DNA from: Colletotrichum lupini
Taxonomy: Eukaryota > Ascomycota > Sordariomycetes > Glomerellales > Glomerellaceae
Direction of reading: 5' to 3'
DNA length: 64,000 bases
Assembly: GCF_023278565.1 (NCBI RefSeq)
Contig: NC_064679.1
Span: 5,146,001-5,210,000 of the forward strand
A model generated the notes under the pieces. The model saw only the letters and a list, made by a program, of their open reading frames with translations, was not told the origin of the DNA and did not search any database. Numbering within the stretch: position 1 is the stretch's first letter; every line of letters begins with the position of its first letter. The position numbers were made by a program, and so were the translations under genes. This document shows, in pieces, positions 24,381 through 36,406 of the stretch.

Positions 24381-25651
24381 TCACTTGCGCAACTTGGCAA
24401 CGATGGCGTTGTACGCAGGCTTGGGGTTCCAGTTCTCGTCAAAGAGCAGGGGCTTGGCGGTGGCCATCCACGACTGCTTGTCGCTGACGCCCCAGACGGT
24501 GACGCCCTTGCACTTGGGCACGTTGAGGCAGGCGCCGACGACGGTGGCGTAGTCGTTGGGGGGCGCGCCGGGGATGTCGAGCTCGGTGATGGCGATCTCC
24601 GAGGCGCGGGAGCGGGCGAGGGCTTCGAGGGCGGCTTGGATGTTGCCGGACATGTTTGCTGCCAGGTGGGCTTGGGAGCCTGTGTGGTGTTAGTCGTCCC
24701 TTGGTTCTGTCTTGGTTGTTTGACCCCCGTCTCTCATGAATGACTCTCCGTCTTTGAGCATCTTCATCTACGGAGTACCTCTCCATGGGGCTGAGGGGGT
24801 GGAGGTAAACTCACCAATACCGTCAATGGGGATGCCCTGCCCAATCCACTGGTTCACCTTGTTCACCATGGCCGTGACCTTGCCCCAGCCGGCGTTGTCG
24901 AGGTTGTAGTCGTTAATGTACAGCTTCGCCGCGGGATCCGCGAGGCGCGCGGCGCGGAAGGCGACGCCGATGTACGCTTCGCCCAGGACGTTGGAGAAGG
25001 CCGTGCTGCGGATCGTGCCGTTGTCGTTGAAGGCTTCGTTTACGACGTCCTGCGCATTGTCAGCTTACGGTGAACTCGAACTCATACCAGATGTGTGAGA
25101 ACGGAGGGGAACCGTTTCAAGCAAGTCGAAAAACATACCCATGACCTGATCTTGCCCTTGTACTTGCCCACAATCGTCTTGACGTGCGTCTCAATCACCC
25201 TGGTCATGGTCGCCTTGTCCTTGATAGCAGACACCCACGCCGGCAAAGCCTGATGCCAGAGCAACGTATGGCCCCTGATGCTCTTCCCGTTCTGTTGCGC
25301 AAAGTTGACGAGGAAGTCCGAGTTTGTGAAATCAAAGTTGCCCCGCGTCGGCTCGGTGGCGTCCCACTTCATCGAGTACTCGGGCGTCACCTGGCCGAAA
25401 TTCTGCTGGATGACGGCGGCGGTCTTGCCCTGCTGCATGATGTCGTTGTCGCCCGAGACGCCAATGTAGAGCTTGCCCTTTGCCTTGAAGAGCTTGTCGA
25501 TGCTGGTGGGGGATTGGCGGGTGAGGAGGTGGGCGGCGGCGTGGTGGCCTCGGGCGGCGTGAGAGTGAGAGTGAGAGGCCGCGGTGTCGTCGGCGGTGGG
25601 GAGGCCGAGGACGGCGAGGGGGGCTAGGAGGAGGGGGAGAGAGAACTTCAT
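24381..25651 (-). CDS. Secreted GH10 endo-1,4-beta-xylanase
   Basis: Cleaves the xylan backbone with retention, outside the cell. Exons 25651-25139, 25049-24815 and 24679-24381 give 348 residues. I start at MKFSLPLLL because it opens a clear signal peptide (to about residue 17); an upstream TTG-initiated reading has no support. A His-rich propeptide-like stretch ([20 protein letters not shown]) follows. The catalytic pair is present: acid/base E176 in [10 protein letters not shown], formed right after intron 1, and nucleophile E282 in ITELDIP. Also conserved are GHTLLWH, YINDYN, GIGSQAHL (split by intron 2) and GVTVWGVSD. No carbohydrate-binding module is attached. An AT-rich mobile element begins about 650 bp upstream. 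No XlnR-type site was seen in the short promoter. Confidence 0.94.
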
Positions 25652-26319
25652 TGTGTCTTGTTCGTTTTTGGTTATTGTTGCCTTATCCAAACTGGCGCGG
25701 ATTTGTGTGTATTTCTACAATGAGTGTCTATGGGTTGAGTGGTTATGATCTAGAATGAGCGTCTGGCGAAAGGAATGAATGACTGAATGAATGAGAAGAG
25801 GCAAACACTTTGAAAGAGAAGAGCATTCAAGCAAAGCGCCTAACTGTGTGTGACAAGCTCCGCCATGGGGGACATCTGCCCAACTTATTCAGTTTCCGTC
25901 CGGCACGGAGGCTTGCAGTCCGGGCCTCCCGTTTCTCGCTCTCCCCCCTTGGCAAACATTGGCGCATCTCCAATCGCCCGTGCGGTGGTGGGATAATTCG
26001 CATCAAAGAAGTTTGTTTTTTGGAGATTTTTTTCTCTCTTCAATTTGGGGGGTCGCATTCGCCCGCAAGTCAGGTCAGCAAAGGAGGGAAACCTGCCGTC
26101 GGAGATTCAACGTGAGCTCCGGTGCAGAGAAAACAAACATGTCTGTCTGGGTCCTGCGTGCTGCGTAATTTGAGCCGCCACTCGATTGTCTTGGGTTGCG
26201 CGCGCATTCCAGAGAAGAAAGAGGCGCGATGCTGCAAAAAACCCCCATGAAGACCCTCCTGTGCCTGGTGTCGACGATTAAGTGGTTTTACTATAATAGC
26301 CTTTGCCGTGTTGAAAATG
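25652..26319. other. Xylanase promoter region up to the mobile element
   Basis: About 650 bp of ordinary base composition between the xylanase ATG and the first inverted repeat. No GGCTAAA-type XlnR site was seen on either strand. ATAGCCTTT at 26,296-26,304 recurs just beyond the other end of the element and may be a target-site duplication. Confidence 0.45.
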
Positions 26320-26367
26320 AACCCGGCTATTTTAACTATATCGTTTGGCTATTTTGACTATACGCTA
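26320..26367 (+). repeat. Left terminal inverted repeat
   Basis: 48 bp, starting AACCCGGCTATTTTAAC and ending at TACGCTA. It contains two copies of a GGCTATTTT-R-ACTATA unit starting 22 bp apart (26,325 and 26,347). Its one mismatch with the right copy is a G/A transition at 26,356. Confidence 0.85.
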
Positions 26368-28917
26368 TAGTTAATAGTCCCTACTTTTCTAACTAATTAG
26401 CCTAACTCACGAATTAGCCTAAGTTAATTAGGCTAATTTAATAGAAATTTACGATTCGAGCTAATTTAACGATTATTATATTTTTTATTAAAATAATTTA
26501 ATTATATAATTATCTAACTAAATAAAATAACTAATTTAAAAACTAGCCTCTTATTAGCTTATTTAAATTAATAATTTTAATCGTTAAGACTATAGTAATT
26601 AATTATAAATAATTAATAGCTATATTAAGATTCCCTAGTTATAATTTATATTAATTATTAAATCGAGGGATTATTAGACTTATTTAGTAATAACTATAAT
26701 ATAAATCCCTTATTACCCCTCGTTAATAATATTATTTATAGTTCTATTTCTTTAACTTTTTTTATTTTATAAGTAACTTCTACTTTATAAGTAACTTCTA
26801 TTTCGACCTTAGTTTTATTTAAGCTTAATAATAGCCGCTACGTATAGATCTTAATTAAGTTAACGTTAAAAATCTACTATAATTTATTAAAAGCCCAGTT
26901 CTAGCTAATTAATAAATTAACTTTTATTTAATCGTTCTTAATATAAAGGATTCCTTACTTAAGTAGCTTAGGAGCTTTATTAACGATTAGTATTAATAAA
27001 AGATTATTATAACAGTAGTATAGCTATAGGGATATCGATTTTATTATTATAAAGCCGACTTTATAATACGATAACGAGGGGATTTAAGATTTAATATAGG
27101 GTATTATTAATAATAAAGTTATAACTAAAGTATTAGTAACGGTTATAATTAAAGTATAAGAGAGGCTTATTCTACTCGAGATATTAATAAATAGTATATA
27201 AATAAGAGAGGTTATATTAAATAATAAATTACTTTATATAAAGTAGGTTAAGTTCGGTCTTTTTTAGCCTTTTATAAACTAAGTAGTACTATATAATAAT
27301 AAATCTTAACGCTTTTCTTAAGTAGTAAGTACGTATATTACTTACTTAAGCTTTTTAATAATTATTAATACTAAACTTAATAAGTTAACGAGAGCTTTAC
27401 TTAGTAAAATTAACTTTATAAGCTACTTTTTAGTTATTAACTATTTATTATATATAATTTATAAAGAACTTTAGATCTATAATTAAGTTAAAAAGGTAGT
27501 TCTTAATCTCTTTATAATTACTTTTTATTTAAGAGGTTATTTTAATATTAAGGTTATAATATTATTTAATTTAATAATTTACGAACTCCTTATACTAATT
27601 AAAATAAGTCTTAAGAATATAAGTAATTAAGAGCTCTTACTATTCGAACTTCTTAAGTATTAACTTCTAAGCCTCGGTAAAGTCCCTTTTTAAATTAATA
27701 TAAATTATAGACTTTTAAATTAAAAAAAAGCTAACGTAAGTATTTAGAATCTTACGGGGCCGGCCGATAGTAATTAGTTTTTTTAACAAAGCTCTTATTA
27801 ATAATTTAGTAAAAACGGGGTCGATATAGTTATTATTAATTACTTTATTATTATTAATTACCTAAGAGCCGTTAATATAAATTTATTACTTTTTAACCTT
27901 ATAAGTAATATTTTTATTAATATATTATATATAGATTTGTTATTACGTATCGGGCTAGATAGTAATAAGGGCTTTTTTTAGTACTTTTTTAAAGTTAGTA
28001 ATAGCGACGATGGGCTTATAGGCGTTAATTTAAGTACGGAGGTTTTTTAATTAACTTAGAGCTTATTTATAGGCTTAGTAGTCCTCTAAGTTAATAAGGT
28101 AGAATATTATATTAAAAGTCGTACCTATATTAGCTACCCTAGTTACGTTTATAAGTAGTATTTTAAAATAATTAGTTTTATAAGTATTATTTAGCAAAAT
28201 AATATTTAAAAAGAGCTTTTATATAACTTTATAATAAGAATAGGTTTAAAAAAGGCTAGTAATATAGCTATTAAGCTATCGTACGAAGTACTTAATACTA
28301 CGCTCTTAAAATAATATAATAAGGGCCTAAGTAAGAGTATACCTCCCGAGGCTTTATAGCCGTATTTTTTATATATCGTTCTTAATATCCTTATACTTAA
28401 ATAAGTAGTCTAAATACCTCTTAAATATTATAATAATAACTTTACGACTACCCGTAGTTATAGTTTAAAAAGCCTAATTAATTTCTTTATTTTATTAAAC
28501 TAAGCGCTTATAATAAAAAGGATAAGTAATAAGATTAGTAAAGGGCTCGTAGTTATAATAGTTAACTTATTTTTTTTTTTTTTTTGCCTTTACTAATTAC
28601 TCGGGCGGTTCTTAATATCAATTATATAGTATTAATATATAGTATTAATAAATACTCTTACTATCTTAATAGACTATTTCTTTTAAATTTTCTAACTTTT
28701 TAACTTTCCCTCTTATAAAGTTTATAACTACGGATTATTAATAATAATATTAAGTGCCTAACGCTACTACCTTATAAGCTACCTACTTAGCTAAGTTTAC
28801 TACCCTCTAAGTAATAGTAGCTTATAATAGTATAATATTAGAGATACCCTCATTACTATTATTAAGAATAATACCGACCTTTTTATTCCTAATATACGCT
28901 TTTAACTTTAACTCGTA

Positions 28918-29066
28918 TATATATATATATATTTATTACCTCGTTTTTTTTATTAAAATCGAAAAACGCTTCCCTCGCTATTTATTACTATTACCTTATT
29001 ACTATTACCCTATTACTATTACCTTATTACTATTACCCTATTACTATTATTATTATTATTACTATT
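28918..29066. repeat. Simple-sequence tract inside the element
   Basis: An AT dinucleotide run near 28,918-28,931 is followed, from about 28,979, by repeats of TTACTATTACC-like units, ending in an ATT trinucleotide run. Confidence 0.75.
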
Positions 29067-30145
29067 GAATTATTTACTTTAAATATATATTATTAAAATA
29101 CCGAGACGCGTAGTTATTATCGACCCCTAGGGCTTCTTTAATAACTAGAAGTTCGATTTTATAAGTATTATATTAGAGGACCCCGAACTATAGTACGACC
29201 GTCTTAAGGAATACGGATTAAATATTATTAACTTAAAGATCGGAAAGATATATATTGATATAGCTATTACCTTAATAAGTACCTAGCTTATATAATATAA
29301 TAACCTCGAAATACCTAACCGATTTTAAAATACTATTAATATTTTAAAAACGTAGTATAAGAGTAGGTTAGGAAAGACTAAAAGGGATATTCTAGAGTTA
29401 TTAAATAAGGTAGAAAGTAGGGGGTAGTTTTTAGCTATTTAGAGGGCGATTAATATGTTACGGCGGGATTATTAGTATTTAGTGACGGCTACGGCCGGCT
29501 ATTATTAGTTATGAAGTTTATTACGTAATAAAGACACTCGATATTAACCCTAATAGACTAGCTTACTCGTAAAGGTAAAGATGGCCCCTAATAAGGCGGA
29601 CCGGACCCTAAAGGGATAATAGTTAACTTATATTTTAAAATACTAACGGTCCCCTTTAGTTTTTAACTTAACGGCCTTAGCTACTTATTTATAATCCTTT
29701 TTTTTTATAAATATTTCTTAAAAATACGTAGAGCTCGGTAAATTATAGCTACTTATATTATAATAGAGGTTAAATTAAGAAAGAACTTTATTATAATAAT
29801 TAAAAACGTGGTACTTAATAATTATAAATCCTTAAGCTTTTATAAAGGAAGTAATATTTATAAAAAGATCTTTATACGTATCGTAATTATTAAAATCTTT
29901 AATTAGTAATTCGAGAGGTATTATAACGTTAGTAATAGTAATAGTAACGTAATAATAGTAGTAGTAGTTTAGTTAAGATTAATTAGTTATAAGTAAGTAA
30001 GTAGAAATTTATTAAGTTTAATTAACGGTACGTAGTAAAAGTAGAAGTAAAAGTAGAAGTAAAAGTAGGTAAGTAATAGAAAAATTTCTATTACTTACTA
30101 GTACTCGAGGCGGGCTATAGCAGCTAGTAGAATTTTTTTTAATAG

Positions 30146-30193
30146 TAGCGTATAGTTAAAATAGCCAAACGATATAGTTAAAATAGCCGGGTT
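30146..30193 (-). repeat. Right terminal inverted repeat
   Basis: Reverse complement of the left repeat. AAAATAGCC occurs here twice (30,158 and 30,180) and a third time just outside at 30,198-30,206. Confidence 0.85.
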
Positions 30194-31435
30194 TTTAAAA
30201 ATAGCCTTTAATTGCAATGGCAGATCCCCAGTTCTTTCGGGTGGTCCAATCATACTAGCCACAGGGAGCTTCCCTGCCTCTGTTTTCTCTCTTTCGGTTT
30301 CTCTAAATCCTCCCACCGGCTGGATAATAGCGAAATGGCCATATAGTAGGTAGCATTTTCACGGAGACTGCGTGCTGGGTTCAGATTTAGCATAGCACAG
30401 GAGACTGAAAAAGGAATTAGTGATGGCTCCGTTCCCGTTCCGGCGACCCGGGTCTGCACAATACCCGCAAGCAACATTCCATCAGCCTCTTTGCCCGCTA
30501 TTTTGGTGCCACAGGATGCATCAAAAAAAAAAAAACGAAAACAATGCGAATGGGTGGAATTCAACAATCTCGGGGACCGGGCTATATATACTCTAGCTGC
30601 GCAGCAAAAGTGTTCCAGCCGCGTCGACTTTGCGTGGTCCGCCACGTCGTCAGTCCACGCAACGTCGGTGGTAGCTTGTGAGAAGACGTTGGGCTGCGTC
30701 GCGGCCACGTGGGGTGGTCGACTCATCACCTCTTTCTTTTCGTTTTCGCCGTTAGCGACGATAAGACGTTGGCGACATGAGAGACAACTCTGAAAGAGTT
30801 CAACGGTGCAATGTGAAGTTTGAACCTTGATATCCGCACTCGCCCTAAGGCGTTACAACTTAGAGCAACCAAGGATCCCGGTCAAGGGATTCTCGTCTCC
30901 ACCTACCGGCCCGGACAGAGCGATCGGAAGGATCCATCCCCATGACCTGGACGCCGGGCCCGGATGACATAATTCCCACCCGAGACCAGTGTACCACTCA
31001 AAGAGCCGATCCGGCATGGCTTGCCTCATCCTGAACATCAAGAATAATGATGTCGGCTCATTACCCGTACAGCGTATCCTGTTACGCAAACCCTCGTATC
31101 ACATTCCAACACACGTCACTCTTTTATATCCTTCATTCTTTTACTGGCGGTATCGCAAGAGACTCTATTCTCCTGCACTTGTCTGCTTGAGAAATAGACC
31201 AAAGTAGAGGAAAAACTAGGACACCGAGTAACACATTGATGATTTCTGCCCTGCGTCAAGTCGCACTTCTCCTAGTGAGAACTGCACGAGCCATACCATG
31301 ATACATAATCCCCAATCCCCAGGCCATCATTTCTCGTCATAATTGTACAGATATGTATCACACAGTTTCGTCTGTGAACATCCCTTTCCAGACCTTGTTC
31401 TCCCCTAATCCTCACACTCCTCCCATACCAAACAC
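30194..31435. other. Gene-free spacer of normal composition
   Basis: Base composition returns to normal at the element border. No gene seen. It includes a 12-base A-run near 30,523-30,534 and the 3' flank of the minus-strand gene that follows. Confidence 0.5.
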
Positions 31436-34400
31436 TTAGTTCTCGCCATCCTTGCGATTTCTTTTGAACAAGTTACTCAAGAACTTCCGCTTCGAGCCCG
31501 ACGTGGCCTTGTCTCTGGTCGATGAGGACGCGGAAGAAGCAGCACTATCCTCACTAAGGAAAGTTCTCATTCCCACGGCGTCGTCGCTGTCCGTCGAACG
31601 ACTCGAGATCGTGTCTCTTCTACCATTCTTGAGCTCAGCCATCGACGCCATCTTACCCAAGAATCGGGAAGGGGCGTTGGCTGATCTTGGAGCATAAGCA
31701 GAGCTTGTCGGCTGATTGACACGCTGCTGGCGCTGATCGACCAAAGGTGCTGCGACTTCCTGTCAGTATTCAGTTCGACGTTGAGGCCGTGGATAAACTT
31801 ACTGGGACGAGGAGACATCGCCGCCATGGACGCTGCGGGACGAACTGTGCGGTCTCTTTTGATAGAGAAGTCGGCTCGAGTGACGTAAGGGTCGAAAGTC
31901 GTGTCAAAAGCAGACGGCGAAGTGGTGTCAATCGGCTTCAGGACCGGGATGGGCGGCGGCGGTCGAGCGGGAACGTAAGACTTGGCAGGACCAGGACCAA
32001 AGTCCACGTCGATGAAGGCAGAGTCAGGAGCCTCACTCTTCGGCTGGGGCTTCGGCGTCTTGGGCTTCGGGATCGAAGGAAGCGGCTTGTTAGGCGCCGG
32101 AAGAGGAGGCGCGTTGAAAGGAATCGCCTTCATTGACTGCACTTGGCGAGGGCGACGAGTAGGCGTATCGACGTCGACTTCCTTGTTCGGCGTCAGCGGG
32201 CGGTGAGCCATGGCAGCGGAGCGAGGCGACAAGACCTCTTCCATCTCGCGGTTCAACTCGTTTCCGATATCCGTGATGAGTCTCGAAGTTGAACGAGCGA
32301 CGGTTCCAGTGCTGGCAGCGGATGCTGCGCGGTCGGCGCTTGACGCCGTAGGAGCTGGACTGGGGCTCTTCATCGTGCTGAGCCTCAGCGGCTTCGGGTA
32401 TGCCTGGGATGCCGAAATTTGAGGAAGGCTCGGGACAGCCCTGCGTCTTCTGACGTGGAGAGATGGAAGCTCCGAGTTGCGAGAGGACTCAATGGCCTCG
32501 GTAACAGGGTCTTTGTGAGCCGGCTCTGGTCGTTTGGGAAGGCGCTTCTGGCGGTAGTACGCGGCAGTGTCGGCTGAGGTTACTGAGGAAGGAATGTGAG
32601 GGGAAGACGATAGGTTCCTGGTGACAGAGCTTCGGGAGGGCGGGAGAGGATCTTGGGCCCGCATGCTGGAGATTCTCGAAGAAGCTTCCGGAGCCGAGAT
32701 CTCGGTAGCCACATGGCGTGCATACTTGCTGCTGACCTTGGCATAGTCGCTTTCCAGGCTTGCAGGAGTGCCTTGAATGGGAAGTCGAAAAGAGGCGGCT
32801 GTCGACACAGATGTGGCTGTACTCACATGAGATGCAGTCGAGTAGCGATCGTGACGGTCCACGGCAGATCCAGTCGCTTGCGATGAGAAGTTGCTGATTG
32901 AACTGGATGGAGCTTCGGAGTATCTGTGATCAGCAGTATCGTCAGTTTCCTCATGAACGAGATGAGACTGGGCAGTCTCTGAGCTTGGAACGTTTGAGGT
33001 AGCTTCGAGGACAGGTGAGCGATGTGAAGCTCTTTCCTGAGAGTGAGCGACATGGGAAGGAAGGTTCTCTGGTTGGCGCGGGGTCAAACCCTCTCCATTC
33101 TCAAGCTCACTGGTCGTAGGCGCCAGCAACATCAAGTCCGTAGAAGAAGGGCGACATCCAGTCAAAGGATGGTGAACTGCAGTGACAGCACTATCCTGTG
33201 AGTAAATGGAAGAAGTGTCTGCAATATCAGCTGCGTCATCTGAGATGCTTTGGTGAAATGTCTCATCTTCAACCACTGGTGTCAGAGCGTCGTCCAAAGT
33301 CTGTTGAGTCTCCTGTCTCCGCGTGACCATTGGCGCAAAGACCTCAGTCTGTGCAGATGCCGGAGAGTTGCTCAAAGGGGACACGTTTCCAGTAAAAGGT
33401 ATTTCATGTAAATGCTCAAAACTGAGAGGCGATACATTGTTTTCGTCTCTGTAACCCGTGGCTGTCAATGTAAACTGCTGGCGATATCTTTCATAAGAAG
33501 TTGCAGAGCCATAGCAAAGCGGAGACGCTTCTGTCATTCTACTTTGTGCACGACGTGCAGGTAAGCTTCCTTCAACACTAGTTGTGGATAATGACATAGG
33601 TGCAGTGGTTCTTCGAAAAGAAGCATCGGGCGAAGCCACTTCATTCGATGCAGCCTGCGTGAAATCGCTGACCCGACGATGACTTTCAGCAGGGAGCTGT
33701 TCGGCGTTGCGAGGGTGAGGAAGGGTAGCCGTGAGCGCATCTGTCGGCTGAGCTTCACTGGAAGCTCGGTGGGAAGCAAAGCGCAGGGGCAGTGGAGTGA
33801 TAGAAGCTCTGTCCATAGGAGATGCCTGAATCATTCCGGGGCGAGATAAGGGCTTCGCCTCACTGGTGGTATCAAGGCAAACACCAACAAAGCAATCTTT
33901 CTCTTCTTCAGCCAGGGGGGTGGAAGGGTCATCGAGCAGCAACCTTGTTGACTGCACGAGACTCTCATATCTGGCCGCTGCGGGACGATCAAGTAAGAAT
34001 CCATCACTAGATGAACGATAATTGTGGTCAGAGCCGATGAAAGAGTATGAGTTGCTGTGGAAGTGAGCAGGCATGAGTGGAGTAGAAGGGCCAAGGTCCA
34101 AAGGAAGAGGAACGAAGGACCTTCTTTTGCCAACATCTTTGTTCTTTGATGACCGACCCATCTTGGAAAACTTGCAGTCTTTGCCATCGTCCGGCAAGAA
34201 GTTTCTCTGAAGGCCTGCGGGTAGTTGCGGGAGCAAAAGGAACTCCTTGAAGTCTTCTGTCCAAGCCCAGACCACAGCAGGCTTGCGAATTGTGCAGTCG
34301 ACTCCTTCCCTCTCTGCCTTGGCTTTGGCAATGTAATATTGACGAGTGTACTCCATGGGAGCTAGACGAGGCGGAGCATGTCGAAACTCGGGAGGGGCCT

Positions 34401-35553
34401 CGTTCTGCCCAAAGTAGACGGTAGGGTGTTGAGGCTGAAGTAGATACAGAGGGACACTCGTCGAAAGGGACGGGGATATCAAGTTTGATGGGCTTCGCAA
34501 GGATGATGCGTAGAGCGAATCTCGCTCGCCTCCGGAGATATTTCTGCCGCGTCGAGCCACCGCCTGGCTGAAATCAGATCCAACCCGTCTCATTTCCTCG
34601 GGAGCAATGGGGTTGGAGATCTGGGATCTTTCGATTCCTGCGCTTCGCTTGCTGCGTAGCTTGGTAGCACTAGGGACAACTCTAGTGGGAGTCTTTGGGC
34701 GCAGAGAGCTGCTGGACCGGGTCGTACGAAGAAAGCTCCGAGGCGCCGTGTCGGTTGGGGTTCCAGGGGGTAGGCCGAATTGGTCGAGTAGTTCTTTGAG
34801 CGTTGGGAGCTCGGGGACATCCCTCTCTGCATCAGATGTAGCAATGAAGTTTGCAAAAGACTTGACTTTGTGAAGGATGTTCGAGGGCGTTCTTGGTCGC
34901 TCCACTTGGGCGGAAGGCTTAACGGGTTGTCCTTTCTCCTTCGAAAGCACCAATGCCTTGTCTATATCCTCTTCGTCTTCAGAGTCGCTTTCCCAAGTAT
35001 AGATAGGAGTGCCGTTCTGGACCTTGGCTGGCAGAATGAGGCCGTACATGGCAAGCTGGTGTTTCTCCCATCCCTTTTCCAGCTTGATATAATGGGCCAG
35101 TGGGTGTTCTTCAAAGTCAGTCTTGGACAGTTCTTCAGAGTAGCCCAAGACAGGAGGCTCATCCAAGTCGCAGGCCCATTCGCGGCCATTGGTCTTTGCG
35201 CCCGTAATCTCGCGGCCTGGGCATCCCGCCAGAAGGGGAGTGGGAAGAGGCGGAGGTGGAGCTGGGGCCGGAGTTGGTCCTGGTGAGCTGCCCTCGATTT
35301 TGGAAGGGGGGGCTTCCATGGCTAGCTGGTGAGCGGTGTTGAGGGAAGTGTTGGTTCGGTTACGTCGAAAGAGCCTCGAGAGCGGAGTGGATCGATCAAC
35401 TTCATTGATTCCTGGAGTCGATGGACGGGGCTGTGACTGAGTAGAAGGAGGAGTCTGGAGAGTAGTGTTCGCAGTGTGTGCAAGTGAGTGAGCGGAATCT
35501 GATCGATAGCGTGAAAGCTGCGAGCTCTTGCTTTCCTTTGGTTTTGGAGCCAT
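31436..35553 (-). CDS. Large Ser/Pro-rich disordered protein, function unknown
   Basis: Two exons, 35553-31803 and 31749-31436 (53-bp intron, GTAAGT, branch CTGAC, acceptor CGCAG), give 1354 residues from the first in-frame ATG (MAPKPKESKSSQ). I do not recognise the family. Most of the chain is low-complexity and Ser/Thr/Pro-rich with proline runs. One compact conserved-looking stretch lies near the N terminus (CPGREITGAKTNGREWACDL through GLILPAKVQNGTPIYTWESD), followed by an acidic patch. The C terminus is basic and amphipathic (SGSKRKFLSNLFKRNRK), which could bind membrane. Upstream of the ATG the same frame stays open for about 200 codons across a candidate intron. The gene is flanked on both sides by RIP-degraded repeats, yet its own composition looks intact. 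Confidence 0.75.
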
Positions 35554-36229
35554 TGTTGCGCTGGAGGCTGGAGCACAGCTGGCAAATGGAGGAGCTTCGT
35601 GTAAGATAATCGATGGATTGGACAGAAGCAGCGAAGCAAGTCGGAAAGCTGGTACAATGAAGCCGATAGAGGATAGTGTGATCCAAGCAGGATTCTCGTT
35701 GTTCAAGCCCCAAAACTTTGGTCGAGCAGGGAGAATCTGCACCAAGATCAGTCAGTGTTCGAGAATATGGTAAAAGACGGAACATTGGTGACATACTTTC
35801 TCGGTCTCAACAACAAAAGAAAGGCGGCTACCCAAAGCCTTCCAATATGGCCAATCGCGGAGTAGTGCTGAAGCTCGTAGAGGAACAATGTCTGATGCGA
35901 GGGGCGGAGGACCAAGAGATGAGGTTGTTAGTGTATGAGAGGATGAATGGGAGGAAGTGAGAAGCGTGGTGTTTGTGGTAGTTAGAGAAGCCAGAATGGA
36001 AATAATTCTGTGGGAGGGAAAATAAACAGTGAAGCGCGTGATGGGCAGGCGCGTCGGGCAAAGGGAACTTGAGAGGGAAGGGACGATGGTGAACTCAACG
36101 CACAGGCCTGCCTCAGGGATTAAAGATGATCGGTGAGAAAATTCGGTCTGTGGACATTGGCAACGTGAAAGCTAAGGTGGATTGGTCTATATAAAAACAA
36201 ACCTGCTCAACTAACCACGTAGTACAATG
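35554..36229 (-). promoter_or_regulatory. 5' region of the large protein gene, with candidate leader intron
   Basis: A candidate intron at 35,736-35,796 has donor GTATGT, branch CTGAC and acceptor GGTGCAG. A TATA-like word (TTTTATATAGA) lies on the minus strand at about 36,186-36,196, only 34 bp from the copia insertion at 36,230. The insertion therefore separates this core promoter from all DNA further upstream. Confidence 0.5.
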
Positions 36230-36406
36230 TGTCACGAGTTATGGCACGCAGCAATGGGCATACGGAGTGTGGTAAAAGTGGCTTAACTATTAAAGTGGAA
36301 ATAGACAAAAGGAGAAGGTCTATATATACAATATCTAAGATAGACACGTGATTTAGCACGTAAAGGGCACTTTATAAGGTACGATTACTATCCCTATTAC
36401 GTAACA
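36230..36406 (-). repeat. LTR (3' LTR in pol orientation)
   Basis: 177 bp. Compared with the other LTR I count about 17 differences, all transitions. Most sites are mutated in the other copy, but five appear mutated here. Confidence 0.9.

Larger units (their letters stand above)
26320..30193. mobile_element. RIP-degraded element with 48-bp terminal inverted repeats
   Basis: A 3.87-kb, very AT-rich block bounded by inverted repeats at 26,320-26,367 and 30,146-30,193, which match at 47 of 48 positions by eye. CpA and TpG are almost absent inside, and TpA is in excess, the mark of repeat-induced point mutation. Coding remnants persist as frames closed mainly by stops that RIP would create: plus strand about 29,100-29,610, and minus strand about 27,930-28,130. 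A possible 9-bp target duplication ATAGCCTTT flanks it (26,296-26,304 and 30,201-30,209), though the gap to the repeat differs on the two sides (15 and 7 bases). The inverted repeats point to a DNA transposon. The superfamily is not recognised. Confidence 0.75.

Noticed and set aside
28979..29066. CRISPR-like or satellite array
   Set aside because: Short degenerate simple-sequence units without spacers; a microsatellite within a RIPped element.
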